The position numbers and the translations under genes were made by a program. DNA of 64,000 nt from Paracoccus marinus (GTDB lineage Bacteria; Pseudomonadota; Alphaproteobacteria; Rhodobacterales; Rhodobacteraceae): positions 1 to 64,000 of the forward strand of contig NZ_VJYZ01000025.1 of the NCBI RefSeq assembly GCF_007018965.1, in the 5' to 3' direction. The notes under the pieces were generated by a model, which was not told the origin of the DNA, did no database searches, and saw only the letters and a program-made list of their open reading frames with translations. Of this stretch, positions 29,112 to 37,641 are shown piece after piece. Numbering within the stretch: the first letter of the stretch is position 1; the number at the start of each line of letters is the position of its first letter.

Positions 29112-29707
29112 ACGCCCTGCCCCGCTTCTACCCCGTTTTCGACAGCGCGGCGTGGGTCGAACGGGCGGTGCGCGCCCGGGTCCGCATGGTGCAGATCCGT
29201 CTCAAGGACCCGGACGAGGCACGGCTGTGGCCCGAGATCGGGCGCGCCCGCGACATCGCCCGCGTGAGCGGCGCGATCCTGGTGGTGAACGACCACTGGC
29301 GGCTCGCCATCGACCTTGGCTGCGACTGGCTGCATCTCGGGCAGGAAGACCTCGACACCGCCGACCTGTCGGCCATCCGCCGCGCGGGGCTGCGGCTGGG
29401 TATTTCGACCCACGACGAGGCCGAGCTGGACCGCGCGCTTTCGGTCGGGCCCGACTACATCGCGCTGGGGCCGGTCTATCCGACGGTCCTGAAGGAAATG
29501 CCATGGGCGCCGCAGGGCCTGGACCGGCTTGGCGCGTGGAAGCGGCGGGTCGGGACGATCCCGCTGGTGGCGATCGGCGGGATGACGGTGGAGCGCGCGC
29601 CGGGCGCGTTCGCCGCGGGCGCCGACATCGTGTCGGCGGTGACCGACATCACCCTGAACACCGACCCCGACGCGCGGCTGCGCGCATGGCTGGAGGCGTG
29701 CGGATGA
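29108..29707 (+). CDS. thiE: Thiamin phosphate synthase ThiE
   Basis: A 199-residue TIM-barrel enzyme coupling HMP-PP with thiazole phosphate to thiamin phosphate. Recognisable segments are [10 protein letters not shown] (in place of the frequent QLR.K), [45 protein letters not shown] and IPLVAIGGM. Overlaps with thiG and thiF by four bases each indicate translational coupling. Confidence 0.93.
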   Translation: MNALPRFYPVFDSAAWVERAVRARVRMVQIRLKDPDEARLWPEIGRARDIARVSGAILVVNDHWRLAIDLGCDWLHLGQEDLDTADLSAIRRAGLRLGISTHDEAELDRALSVGPDYIALGPVYPTVLKEMPWAPQGLDRLGAWKRRVGTIPLVAIGGMTVERAPGAFAAGADIVSAVTDITLNTDPDARLRAWLEACG

Positions 29708-30753
29708 CGCCCCGCGACCCGCATCATCCGCACCGCCCGCACCGCCCGAACGCCGGGGGTTTCACACCCCCGGACCCCCGTGGGATATTTGGGACAGAAG
29801 ATCCCCGCCACGCGCGGCAGGTCGTGCTGCCCGAGGTGGGGGCGGCCGGTCAGGCGCGCCTTGCCCGTGCGCGCGTACTGGTGGTGGGCGCGGGCGGGCT
29901 GGGGTCGCCCGCGATCATGTATCTGGCGGGGGCGGGCGTGGGCGATCTGGTGATCGTGGACCACGACCGGGTCGAGGTTTCGAACCTGCACCGGCAGCCG
30001 ATCCACGCGGGCCGCGCGGGCGCGGGCAAGGCCGCGTCGGCGGCGCGGTTCGTGCGCGAACTGGACGAAGGGCTGCGGGTCACGGTGGTGGACGAGGCGC
30101 TGACGCCCGCGAACGCAGGCGGACTCGTCGGGGGCTGCGACGTGGTGCTGGACTGCGCCGACAGCTTCGCCGTGAGCTACATCCTGTCGGATGTCTGCCT
30201 TGCGGCGGGGGTGCCGCTCGTGTCCGCCTCGGCCCTCGGCATGACCGGCTATTGCGGCGGGTTCTGCGGCGGCGCGCCCAGCCTGCGCGCGGTCTTTCCC
30301 GACCTGCCCGACCGCGCGGCCACCTGCGCGACGGCGGGCGTTCTTGGGCCCGTCGTGGGGATACTGGGCGCGATGCAGGCGCAGATGGCGCTGGCGGTCT
30401 TGCTTGAAATGTCGCCCTCGCCGCTTGGTCAGCTGGTGACGCTTGGCGCGGGCCTGCGCTGGGGCGGTTTCCGTTTCGACAGCGCGGCCGAGCCTGCGGA
30501 CGGGTTCGCGTTCATCGACAAGTCCGGGATAGGCCCCGACGATTTCATCCTGGACCTGCGCGGCGCGGACGAGGCGCCGGTTCCCGTGCATCCGCGCGCC
30601 CTTCGCGCAGACGCCGCCTGCCCGCCCGCGCCGCCGCCCGGCGCACGCGCCGTCCTTGCCTGCCGTTCCGGGCTGCGGGCCTGGCGCGCGGCCCGCGCCC
30701 TGGCCCCTACCCATCCAGACATTGTCCTGATTGCCACCGGAGAATACCGATGA
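29704..30753 (+). CDS. thiF: ThiF/MoeB-type sulfur carrier adenylyltransferase with rhodanese-like tail
   Basis: A 349-residue E1-like enzyme that adenylates the ThiS C-terminus. The conserved core starts RHARQVVLPEVGAAGQ; the nucleotide-binding motif is VLVVGAGGLGSPAIMYLAGAGVG, followed by DHDRVEVSNLHRQ and DCADSF. CATAGVLGPVVGILG is present. The C-terminal 60 residues (DLRGADEA then ALACRSGLRAWRAARAL) resemble a truncated rhodanese domain with a CRSGxR loop. The ATG overlapping thiE places an unusual His/Pro-rich leader of about 36 residues before the core, partly encoded by a GC-rich repeat hairpin. No better start lies closer. Confidence 0.88.
   Translation: MTPRDPHHPHRPHRPNAGGFTPPDPRGIFGTEDPRHARQVVLPEVGAAGQARLARARVLVVGAGGLGSPAIMYLAGAGVGDLVIVDHDRVEVSNLHRQPIHAGRAGAGKAASAARFVRELDEGLRVTVVDEALTPANAGGLVGGCDVVLDCADSFAVSYILSDVCLAAGVPLVSASALGMTGYCGGFCGGAPSLRAVFPDLPDRAATCATAGVLGPVVGILGAMQAQMALAVLLEMSPSPLGQLVTLGAGLRWGGFRFDSAAEPADGFAFIDKSGIGPDDFILDLRGADEAPVPVHPRALRADAACPPAPPPGARAVLACRSGLRAWRAARALAPTHPDIVLIATGEYR
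29753..29800 (+). repeat. GC-rich hairpin repeat of Rhodobacteraceae type inside thiF
   Basis: CCGGGGGT (29753-29760) and ACCCCCGG (29766-29773) form a perfect 8-bp hairpin, followed by CCCCCGTGGGATATTTGGG and ACAGAAGA. This hairpin plus GGGATATTTGG tail resembles short extragenic repeats scattered through Rhodobacteraceae genomes (recalled, not searched). Here it is read through in frame as part of the thiF N-terminus. Confidence 0.6.
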
Positions 30754-31700
30754 AACACCTGCTGACCGCCCCGCTGACCGCCGCAATGATCGCCCTCGCC
30801 GCCCCCGCGCAGGCCGCCGACGACATGACGCTGATGCTGGACTGGTTCGTGAACCCGGACCACGCCCCCATCGTGCTGGCGCAGGAGAAGGGCTTTTTTG
30901 CCGACGAGAACCTGAACGTCGAGATCGTGGCCCCCGCCGATCCCGCCGATCCGCCGAAACTCGTCGCCGCGGGCCGCGCGGATCTGGCCGTGACCTATCA
31001 GCCGCAGCTGCACCTGCAGGTCCACGAGGGGCTGCCGCTAGTGCGCGTGGGCACGCTGGTGGGCACGCCGCTGAACTGCCTGATGGTCAAGGCGGACGGG
31101 CCGGTGAAGACCATCGCCGACCTCAAGGGCCGCAAGATCGGCTTTTCGGTCGCGGGCGTCGAGCAGGCGGTGGTGGGCGCGATGCTAGCCAAGGCCGGGC
31201 TGACGCTTGACGACGTCGAGATGGTGAACGTCAACTGGTCGCTCACGCCCGCGCTGCTGACAGGGCAGGTCGATGCGACCATCGGCGGCTATCGCAACTT
31301 CGAGCTGACGCAGATGCGGATGGCCGGCGGCGAGGGGCGCTGCTTCTTCGTCGAGGAAGAAGGGTTGCCGGCCTATGACGAGCTGATCTTCATCGCCAAC
31401 ATCGACCGGATGGACGCGGACCGGATCAAACGCTTCATGCACGCGATCGAGCGGGCGACGCAGTACATGCTGAACCACCCCCAGGACGCGCGGAAGACCT
31501 TTGCGGCCCATGCGCCGGACTTGTCGGACGAGCTGAACACGCAGGCCTGGGACGACACGGTCGGACGCTTCGCGATCTCGCCCGCGGCGCTGGATCACGG
31601 CCGCTATGCGCGGTTCGAGGCGTTCCTGAAGGACGCGGGGCTCGTGGACGAGGTGCTGCCGGTGGACCGGCTGGCGGTCGATCCGGGTGCGGCGAAGTGA
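30750..31700 (+). CDS. thiY: Thiamin precursor ABC transporter substrate-binding protein ThiY
   Basis: A 316-residue periplasmic binding protein of the NMT1/THI5-like family. A signal peptide ends near APAQAA. The mature part begins MTLMLDWFVNPDHAPIVLAQEKGFF, the classic pyrimidine-precursor-binding start, and continues ADLAVTYQPQLHL and GFSVAGVEQAVVGAML. It binds HMP or formyl-aminopyrimidine derived from degraded thiamin. The gene overlaps thiF by four bases and tenA by four. Confidence 0.93.
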   Translation: MKHLLTAPLTAAMIALAAPAQAADDMTLMLDWFVNPDHAPIVLAQEKGFFADENLNVEIVAPADPADPPKLVAAGRADLAVTYQPQLHLQVHEGLPLVRVGTLVGTPLNCLMVKADGPVKTIADLKGRKIGFSVAGVEQAVVGAMLAKAGLTLDDVEMVNVNWSLTPALLTGQVDATIGGYRNFELTQMRMAGGEGRCFFVEEEGLPAYDELIFIANIDRMDADRIKRFMHAIERATQYMLNHPQDARKTFAAHAPDLSDELNTQAWDDTVGRFAISPAALDHGRYARFEAFLKDAGLVDEVLPVDRLAVDPGAAK

Positions 31701-32389
31701 CAGGTTGCGGCGACGCGACGGGCTACGGCGACGCGTTCGACGCCTGGCGGGCCGATGCGGCGGGGCCGTGGCGGGACTATACCCACCACCGCTTTGTGCA
31801 GGGCTTGGCGGCGGGCACCCTGCCCCGGCCCGCGTTCCTGGCCTATCTTGTCCAGGACTACCGTTTTCTGATCCATTTCAGCCGCGCCTGGGCGCTGGGG
31901 ATCGTCAAGGCGGGAACGCTGGCCGAAATGCGGGCCTGCGCCGCGACCGTCGATGCGCTCTTGAACCACGAGACGTCGCTGCACTTCCGCCTGTGCGCGG
32001 CGGCGGGCATCGACGCGCAGGCGCTGGACGCGGCCGAAGAGGCGCCCGAAAACCTCGGCTACACGCGCTACGTGCTCGAGGCAGGCTACAGCGGCGATTT
32101 CCTCGACCTGCTGGCTGCGCTTGCGCCCTGCGTGCTGGGGTATGGCGAGATTGGCGCGCGTCTGGCCCGCGAGGCCGCGCCGGGCACGCCCTACCGCGAC
32201 TGGATCGACACCTACGCGGCCGGGGATTACCAGCGCACCTGCCGCGATGTCGGCGCGCTGATCGACGGCGCGGTCGCGGCCCGGCTGGGACCGGGCGCGC
32301 AGTCGCTGCCCCGCTTCGCCGAGCTGTCGGCGCGGTTCCGCACCGCCACCCGGCTAGAAGCGGCGTTCTGGAACCTGGGCCGGGCATGA
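31697..32389 (+). CDS. tenA: Aminopyrimidine aminohydrolase TenA
   Basis: A 230-residue all-helical hydrolase that releases HMP from aminopyrimidine salvage intermediates. The catalytic cysteine is in LAALAPCVLGYGEIG, so this is the TenA-C class; the YLVQDYRFLIHFSRAW segment and the glutamate near the C-terminus (AAFWNLG region) are typical. GTG start overlaps thiY. Its place between the transporter genes supports a base-degraded thiamin salvage route. Confidence 0.93.
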   Translation: MTGCGDATGYGDAFDAWRADAAGPWRDYTHHRFVQGLAAGTLPRPAFLAYLVQDYRFLIHFSRAWALGIVKAGTLAEMRACAATVDALLNHETSLHFRLCAAAGIDAQALDAAEEAPENLGYTRYVLEAGYSGDFLDLLAALAPCVLGYGEIGARLAREAAPGTPYRDWIDTYAAGDYQRTCRDVGALIDGAVAARLGPGAQSLPRFAELSARFRTATRLEAAFWNLGRA

Positions 32390-33075
32390 CCGCCGCGCGC
32401 CCCACCCTGCGCGTCGCGGGCGAGGTGCCGGGGCTGTTCGCGCCCTTGGACCTGACGCTTGCGCCCGGGCGGATCACCTGTCTGCTGGGCGCGTCGGGCG
32501 TTGGGAAATCGACGCTGCTGCGGCTGTTCGCGCATCTGCCAACGGGCGTCACCTTCCACGGCCGGGTGGACAGCGCGCCCGCCGCGCTGATGGGGCAGGA
32601 CCCGGGGCTGTTCGCGTGGCTGACGGTCGCGGGCAACGTGGCGCTGGGGGCGCGGCTGCGGGGCGAGGCGGCGGATGCCGCCCGGACCGCGCGGCTGATC
32701 GGGGCGGTAGGGCTGTCCGGGCTGGAAAACCGCCTGCCGGGGCAGCTGTCGGGCGGGCAGCGGCAGCGCGTGGCGCTGGCGCGGACGCTGGCCGAGGATC
32801 GGCCGCTGGTGCTGCTGGACGAGCCGTTCTCGGCGCTCGACGCGCGGTTGCGGCTGACCATCGGCGACATGGCGGCGCGGCTGCTGGCGGGGCGAACCGT
32901 GCTGATGGTCACCCACGACCCGAGCGAGGCCGCGCGGCTGGGCGACCGGATCCGGGTGATGACGCCCGCGGGTATCGAAGAGGTCGCGGCCCCGCCCGGC
33001 CCCGTGCCCCGCCCGCACGATGCGGCCGGGGTGCTGGCCGCGCAGGCCGCCCTGACGCAAAGGTTGCTCGCATGA
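32386..33075 (+). CDS. thiZ: ThiZ ATP-binding protein
   Basis: A 229-residue ABC ATPase energising uptake of HMP precursors. Walker A is LGASGVGKSTLL, the signature [13 protein letters not shown], Walker B VLLDEPFSALDA and H-loop MVTHDPSEA. The protein is short with a Pro-rich stretch (APPGPVPRPHD) near the end. Start and stop overlap tenA and thiX. Confidence 0.92.
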   Translation: MTAARPTLRVAGEVPGLFAPLDLTLAPGRITCLLGASGVGKSTLLRLFAHLPTGVTFHGRVDSAPAALMGQDPGLFAWLTVAGNVALGARLRGEAADAARTARLIGAVGLSGLENRLPGQLSGGQRQRVALARTLAEDRPLVLLDEPFSALDARLRLTIGDMAARLLAGRTVLMVTHDPSEAARLGDRIRVMTPAGIEEVAAPPGPVPRPHDAAGVLAAQAALTQRLLA

Positions 33076-33800
33076 GGGGTCTTCTCGCCATCGCCGCCGC
33101 GCTGCTGCTGTGGGAAGGGGCGGTGCGGCTGACCGGGCTGCCGCCCTATCTTCTGCCCGGCCCGGTCGCGGTCGGGCGGGCGCTTTGGGCCTATCGCGCG
33201 GAACTAGGACCGGCCGCGCTGCTGACCGCGGGCGAGACGCTGGCGGGACTTGCGATCGGGGCCGCGCTGGGGATCGCCGTCGCCTGCGCGATGGCGGCGT
33301 GGCCGCGGCTGGGTCGTGCGCTGTCGCCCGCGCTGATCGTCAGCCAGACGATCCCCGTCTTTGCGCTCGCCCCGATCCTGACGCTGTGGCTGGGGTTCGG
33401 ACTGGCGCCCAAGATCGCGATGGTGGTGCTGATCGTGTTCGTGCCGGTGGCGCAGGCGCTGCACGACGGGCTGGTGGCGCCGCCGCTGGCGCAGCTCGAC
33501 GTCGCGCGGACGATGGGCGCGGGCCGCTGGTCGGAACTGCGCCACCTGCGCTTTCCGGCGGCCCTGCCCCGGCTTGCGTCGGGGCTGCGGCTGGGGGCGA
33601 TCTATGCGCCGGTCGGCGCGGTCATCGGCGAATGGGTGGGCGGCGCGCGGGGGCTTGGCGCGCTGATGATCCAGGCCAACGGGCGGATGAAGACCGACCT
33701 GATGTTCGCCGCCCTCATCGTCGTGGTGGCGCTGTCTCTGACGATCTACCGGGTGCTCGACCGCGCGCTGGCGGGCATGCTGGCGCGGCGCGGGTTCTGA
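33072..33800 (+). CDS. thiX: ThiX ABC transporter permease
   Basis: A 242-residue inner-membrane permease of the SsuC/TauC/ThiX type with about six helices. The ATPase-contacting loop is VARTMGAGRWSELRHLRFPAALP, and GAVIGEWVGGARGLGALM is a typical later segment. It is the last gene of the thiamin operon. Only four bases separate its stop from the convergent reductase gene, so the two transcripts probably overlap. Confidence 0.92.
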   Translation: MRGLLAIAAALLLWEGAVRLTGLPPYLLPGPVAVGRALWAYRAELGPAALLTAGETLAGLAIGAALGIAVACAMAAWPRLGRALSPALIVSQTIPVFALAPILTLWLGFGLAPKIAMVVLIVFVPVAQALHDGLVAPPLAQLDVARTMGAGRWSELRHLRFPAALPRLASGLRLGAIYAPVGAVIGEWVGGARGLGALMIQANGRMKTDLMFAALIVVVALSLTIYRVLDRALAGMLARRGF

Positions 33801-33804
33801 GCCT

Positions 33805-35013
33805 CTACAGCAGCGTCTTGAGGTCGGTGTCCGCGTCGGCCACCTGCGCGGGGCGCGGCGAGCGTCCCGCCTCGATCAGGCGCTTGCCGACCATGTAGGC
33901 GCGCGGGTCGTTCATCGCGTCGATCGCCAGCAGTTCGGTCCCGCGGAAATACCAGTGCGACCGGACCCCCGGCGCTGTACCCAATCGCACAGCGACCTGA
34001 TCGTAGCCGGTGTTCAGCCCCGCAATCTGCAGCTTGACGTCGTACTGGTCCGACCAGAACCACGGCTGCGCGGCGTAGTCGCGGCCCGCGCCCAGAATGT
34101 TGGCGGCCACCGCCTCGGCCTGGTCGATGGCGTTCTGGACGCTTTCCAGCCGGATCGACTGGCCGCGCCAGGGGAACCGCGCGCAATCGCCCGCGGCCCA
34201 GATCGTCGGGTCCGACGTGCGCCCCTGCGCGTCAACGACGATGCCGCCGTCACAGGCGAGCCCCGCCCTTGCCGCCAGCGCGTCGTTCGGGACGACCCCG
34301 ATCCCGACAATCACAAAGTCCGCGACCTGCGTGCGCCCGTCGCCCAGATGCGCCGCGATGCTGCCGTCGGCCGCCTGCTCCATCCCCAGAAGCCCGGTCG
34401 CCTCGAGGATCTCGACCCCGTGCGCGGCGTGAAGCGCGCGGAAATAGTCCGAGGTCTGGGGCGCCGCCACCCGCTGCAGGATCCGCGCCGTCGCCTCGAC
34501 CAGCGTGACGCGCAGCCCCAGTTTCGACGCGACCGCCGCCGCCTCGAGCCCGATATAGCCGCCGCCGATGATGAGGACGCGGCGGCCGGGCGCGAACATG
34601 GGCGCCATCCGTTCCACGTCGGCCAGCGTGCGGACCAGGTGGACGCCGGGCAGGTTGCCGCCGAGCGCGGCGGGCAGCGCGCGGGGCGCGGCCCCGGTCG
34701 TGAGCGCAAGCTGGTCGTAGGCCACCTCGCCGCAGTCCAGCAGCAGCCTTGACCCGGCGCGGTCGATCTCGATGACCTTGGCCTCGGTCAGCACCCGGAT
34801 GCCCTGTTCGTCGTAGAACCGCTGCGGGCGCAGGAACAGCTGGTCCAGCTCCATCTCGCCCATCAGGTATTTCTTGGACAGGGGCGGGCGCTGATAGGGC
34901 AGCGCGGGCTCGTCCCCCAGAAGCGTCACCGGGCCCTCGTGGCCCAGCGCGCGCAGCTTGACCGCCAGCGCCGACCCGGCCTGCCCCGCCCCCACGATCA
35001 CGACATGGCTCAT
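33805..35013 (-). CDS. FAD-dependent ferredoxin reductase
   Basis: A 402-residue pyridine nucleotide-disulfide oxidoreductase-type flavoprotein resembling putidaredoxin/rhodocoxin reductases. FAD-binding HVVIVGAGQAGSALAVKLR and LPYQRPPLSKKYLMGE open it; the NAD-binding motif is VLIIGGGYIGLEAAAVASKLG, and TIWAAGDCARFP is the second FAD motif. The C-terminal ferredoxin-interaction domain begins PWFWSDQYDVKLQIAGLN. It would pass NAD(P)H electrons to a [2Fe-2S] ferredoxin feeding a P450 or dioxygenase, but no such partner lies near. The ATG at 35013 matches the family. Confidence 0.9.
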   Translation of the reverse strand: MSHVVIVGAGQAGSALAVKLRALGHEGPVTLLGDEPALPYQRPPLSKKYLMGEMELDQLFLRPQRFYDEQGIRVLTEAKVIEIDRAGSRLLLDCGEVAYDQLALTTGAAPRALPAALGGNLPGVHLVRTLADVERMAPMFAPGRRVLIIGGGYIGLEAAAVASKLGLRVTLVEATARILQRVAAPQTSDYFRALHAAHGVEILEATGLLGMEQAADGSIAAHLGDGRTQVADFVIVGIGVVPNDALAARAGLACDGGIVVDAQGRTSDPTIWAAGDCARFPWRGQSIRLESVQNAIDQAEAVAANILGAGRDYAAQPWFWSDQYDVKLQIAGLNTGYDQVAVRLGTAPGVRSHWYFRGTELLAIDAMNDPRAYMVGKRLIEAGRSPRPAQVADADTDLKTLL

Positions 35014-35171
35014 CCTGTGCGATCCTTTCGTGATGAAATGATGTCCGGCGTAGGCGTGGACGGCGGCGGACGCGCGGCGTGGCTGCGCGCATTCAACCGG
35101 CAGGGTAACGAGGCTGCGCCCGCCGCTCAAGAACTCGTTGAAACTGCTGGCGGACCGGCCCCTATGAGGGG

Positions 35172-35924
35172 TCAGGCGACCACCACCCGGGTGCCGTTGT
35201 CGGCGCACAGCTGGGCCAGCGTCCCGGGCAGCGGCCGGTCGATGAAGAGCGCGTCCAGATCGGCGACGGACACCACCCGGATCGGCGCCTTCTGCGCAAG
35301 CTTGGCCGCGTCGGTGACCAGCCAGCGTTCGCGCGCCTGCCGCAGGATCGCGCGGCTGACCCGCACCTCGGCCATGTCGAAATCAAGGATGTCGCCGTCG
35401 CTGTCCAGCGCCGAGCAGCCGACGATCGCGTAGTCGGCCTTGAAGTTGGCCATGAACTCGCTCGTCAGGTCACCCACCAGCCCGCCGTCGGACCGGCGCA
35501 GCTGGCCGCCTGCGACCACCACCTCGCAGCTGTCGTTGGCGACGAGGATGTTGGCCACGTTCATGTTGTTGGTGATGACGGTGAGATGGCGGTGGCGCAG
35601 CAGCGCGCGGGCCACCGCCTCGGTCGTGGTGCCGATGTTGAGGATCACCGACGAATTGTCCGGGATCTGCGCGGCGCAGGCGCGCCCGATCGCGGCCTTG
35701 GCGTCCTCGTTCATGCGCCTGCGCTCATCATAGGCGATGTTGCTGGCGCCCGTGCGCAGGATCGCGCCGCCGTGGACGCGGTCAAGGACGCCTTGGTCGG
35801 CAAGTTCGGCCAGGTCGCGGCGGATCGTCTGCGGCGTGACCGCAAAGCGGTCCGCCAGTTCCTCGACGCCAGCGCGCCCGGATGCCCGCACCAGTTCCAG
35901 GATCTGCATCTGCCTGATGTTCAT
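35172..35924 (-). CDS. glpR: DeoR-family repressor GlpR
   Basis: A 250-residue repressor with an N-terminal DeoR helix-turn-helix (VEELADRFAVTPQTIRRDLAELA) and a sugar-phosphate-sensing C-terminal domain (ILNIGTTTEAVARALL, NNMNVANIL, GLVGDLTSEFM). It is divergent from glpD, and the whole glycerol 3-phosphate transport and catabolism set follows, so it should repress these genes and be induced by glycerol 3-phosphate. The ATG at 35924 gives the family N-terminus MNIRQMQILELV; a longer reading to 36146 is not supported. Confidence 0.93.
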   Translation of the reverse strand: MNIRQMQILELVRASGRAGVEELADRFAVTPQTIRRDLAELADQGVLDRVHGGAILRTGASNIAYDERRRMNEDAKAAIGRACAAQIPDNSSVILNIGTTTEAVARALLRHRHLTVITNNMNVANILVANDSCEVVVAGGQLRRSDGGLVGDLTSEFMANFKADYAIVGCSALDSDGDILDFDMAEVRVSRAILRQARERWLVTDAAKLAQKAPIRVVSVADLDALFIDRPLPGTLAQLCADNGTRVVVA

Positions 35925-35982
35925 GTCGCGGCCCAGGCTTTCGTGGCGCGGCGCGCCACCGTGGCGCAGGGAAGCGCGGCGC

Positions 35983-36056
35983 GGTTCGCCCGTCAAGCGA
36001 ACATTTCTGCGGCTATACGAACATGCACGTTGACAGAATCCGCGCGCGGATGTTCG
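35983..36056. promoter_or_regulatory. Likely GlpR operators between glpR and glpD
   Basis: CGAACAT occurs at 35998-36004 and 36018-36024, exactly 20 bases apart, and its inverse ATGTTCG at 36050-36056. The first copy is also part of the inverted repeat TTCGCCCGTCAAGCGAA. TTCG/CGAA half-sites are the core of known GlpR operators. The spacing puts sites on one DNA face and covers both divergent promoters. Confidence 0.55.
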
Positions 36057-36090
36057 ACTTGCTGTCACAAAGCGGAGACATCGGTCGGCC

Positions 36091-37641
36091 ATGCCTGCGA
36101 CGACGGACCTGTTCATCATCGGCGGCGGCATCAACGGCACGGGCATCGCCCGCGATGCCGCGGGGCGCGGCCGGTCGGTCCGGCTGGCCGAGCAGGGCGA
36201 TCTTGCGGGCGCGACCAGCAGCGCCTCGACGAAGCTCTTTCACGGCGGGCTGCGCTATCTGGAGTTCATGGAACTGCGCCTTGTCCGCGAGGCGCTGCGC
36301 GAGCGCGAGGTCCTGCTGCGCGCCATGCCCCATATCGCCTGGCCGATGCGCTTCGTCCTGCCGCTGGACCCGCTGATGCGGTTCGAAAAGGCGACGCCGG
36401 TCTCGCGCCTGATGTCCACGCTGATGCCGTGGTCGCGCGGCCGGCGGCCCAACGCCATGATCCGGGCGGGGCTGTTCCTTTACGACAACCTTGGCGCGCG
36501 GAAGATCCTGCCGGGGACCAGGGCGCTCGACCTGCGCGGCACCCCCGAAGGCGCGCCGCTGCAGGACCGGCTGACCCGCGCCTACGAATATTCGGACTGC
36601 TGGGTCGATGACGCGCGGCTGGTGGTGCTGAACGCGCGCGACGCCGCCGCGAACGGCGCCGACATCATCGTGGGGGCCGCCGTGACCGACGCGCGGCGCG
36701 AGGGGGACGGCTGGACCGTGCGGCTGTCGGACGACCGCGTGTTCCACGCCCGCGTGCTGGTGAACGCCGCCGGTCCCTGGGTCGGGCAGGTCATCCGCGA
36801 CGTGGCGCACCTGCCTTCGACCGAGCGGGTGCGGCTGGTGCGCGGCAGCCATATCGTCGTGCCGCGGCTGTTCGATCATGGAAAGTCCTACTTCCTGCAG
36901 GGCCAAGACGGGCGGATCGTCTTCGCGATCCCCTACGAGAACGCGTTCACGCTGATCGGGACCACCGACGTCGATCACCGCGGACCGGCGGGACAGGCCG
37001 TCTGCACCCCGGACGAGATCGACTATCTGTGCCGCTTCGCCTCGCAGTACTTCACCCGGCCCGTGACGCCTGCTGACGTGGTCTGGACGTTTTCGGGCGT
37101 GCGGCCGCTTTATGACGACGGCGCGTCGTCGGCGACGGCGGCCACGCGGGACTATGTGCTGTCGCTCGATGATCGCGGGGCGCCGTGCCTTCACGTCTTT
37201 GGCGGCAAGATCACCACCTACCGCCGTCTGGCCGAGGCCGCGCTGGCCAAGCTCGCCCCCCACCTGCCCCCGGGCGGGCGCGAATGGACCGCCGGGGCGG
37301 CGCTGCCGGGGGGCGATTTCGCGGTGGACGGCGCCGGGGCGCTGGCGGCCACGCTGGGGCGCGACCACCCGTTCCTGACGCCGGGCTGGGCCAACCGGCT
37401 GGTGCGCGCCTATGGCACCGAGGCGGCCGAGATGCTGGGCGGCGCGCGTTCGGCCCGCGACCTCGGCCGCGATTTCGGCGCGACGCTGACCGAGGCCGAG
37501 CTGGACTGGATGATGGCGCGCGAATGGGCCCGGTCGGCCGAGGACGCGCTGTGGCGACGCTCCAAGCTCGGGCTTCACATGACGGCCGAACAGATCGCGG
37601 CGGTCGAGGATCACATGTCCAGCAGAAGGGCTGCCGCATGA
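36091..37641 (+). CDS. glpD: Glycerol-3-phosphate dehydrogenase
   Basis: A 516-residue FAD-dependent, membrane-associated enzyme oxidising glycerol 3-phosphate to dihydroxyacetone phosphate and reducing quinone. The FAD motif is DLFIIGGGINGTGIARDAAG, followed by SSASTKLFHGGLRYLE, a GlpD hallmark. TLIGTTDVDH and TFSGVRPLYDDG and FGGKITTYRRLAE are also diagnostic. It overlaps glpS by four bases, so catabolism and import are co-expressed, and it is divergent from glpR. Confidence 0.96.
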   Translation: MPATTDLFIIGGGINGTGIARDAAGRGRSVRLAEQGDLAGATSSASTKLFHGGLRYLEFMELRLVREALREREVLLRAMPHIAWPMRFVLPLDPLMRFEKATPVSRLMSTLMPWSRGRRPNAMIRAGLFLYDNLGARKILPGTRALDLRGTPEGAPLQDRLTRAYEYSDCWVDDARLVVLNARDAAANGADIIVGAAVTDARREGDGWTVRLSDDRVFHARVLVNAAGPWVGQVIRDVAHLPSTERVRLVRGSHIVVPRLFDHGKSYFLQGQDGRIVFAIPYENAFTLIGTTDVDHRGPAGQAVCTPDEIDYLCRFASQYFTRPVTPADVVWTFSGVRPLYDDGASSATAATRDYVLSLDDRGAPCLHVFGGKITTYRRLAEAALAKLAPHLPPGGREWTAGAALPGGDFAVDGAGALAATLGRDHPFLTPGWANRLVRAYGTEAAEMLGGARSARDLGRDFGATLTEAELDWMMAREWARSAEDALWRRSKLGLHMTAEQIAAVEDHMSSRRAAA

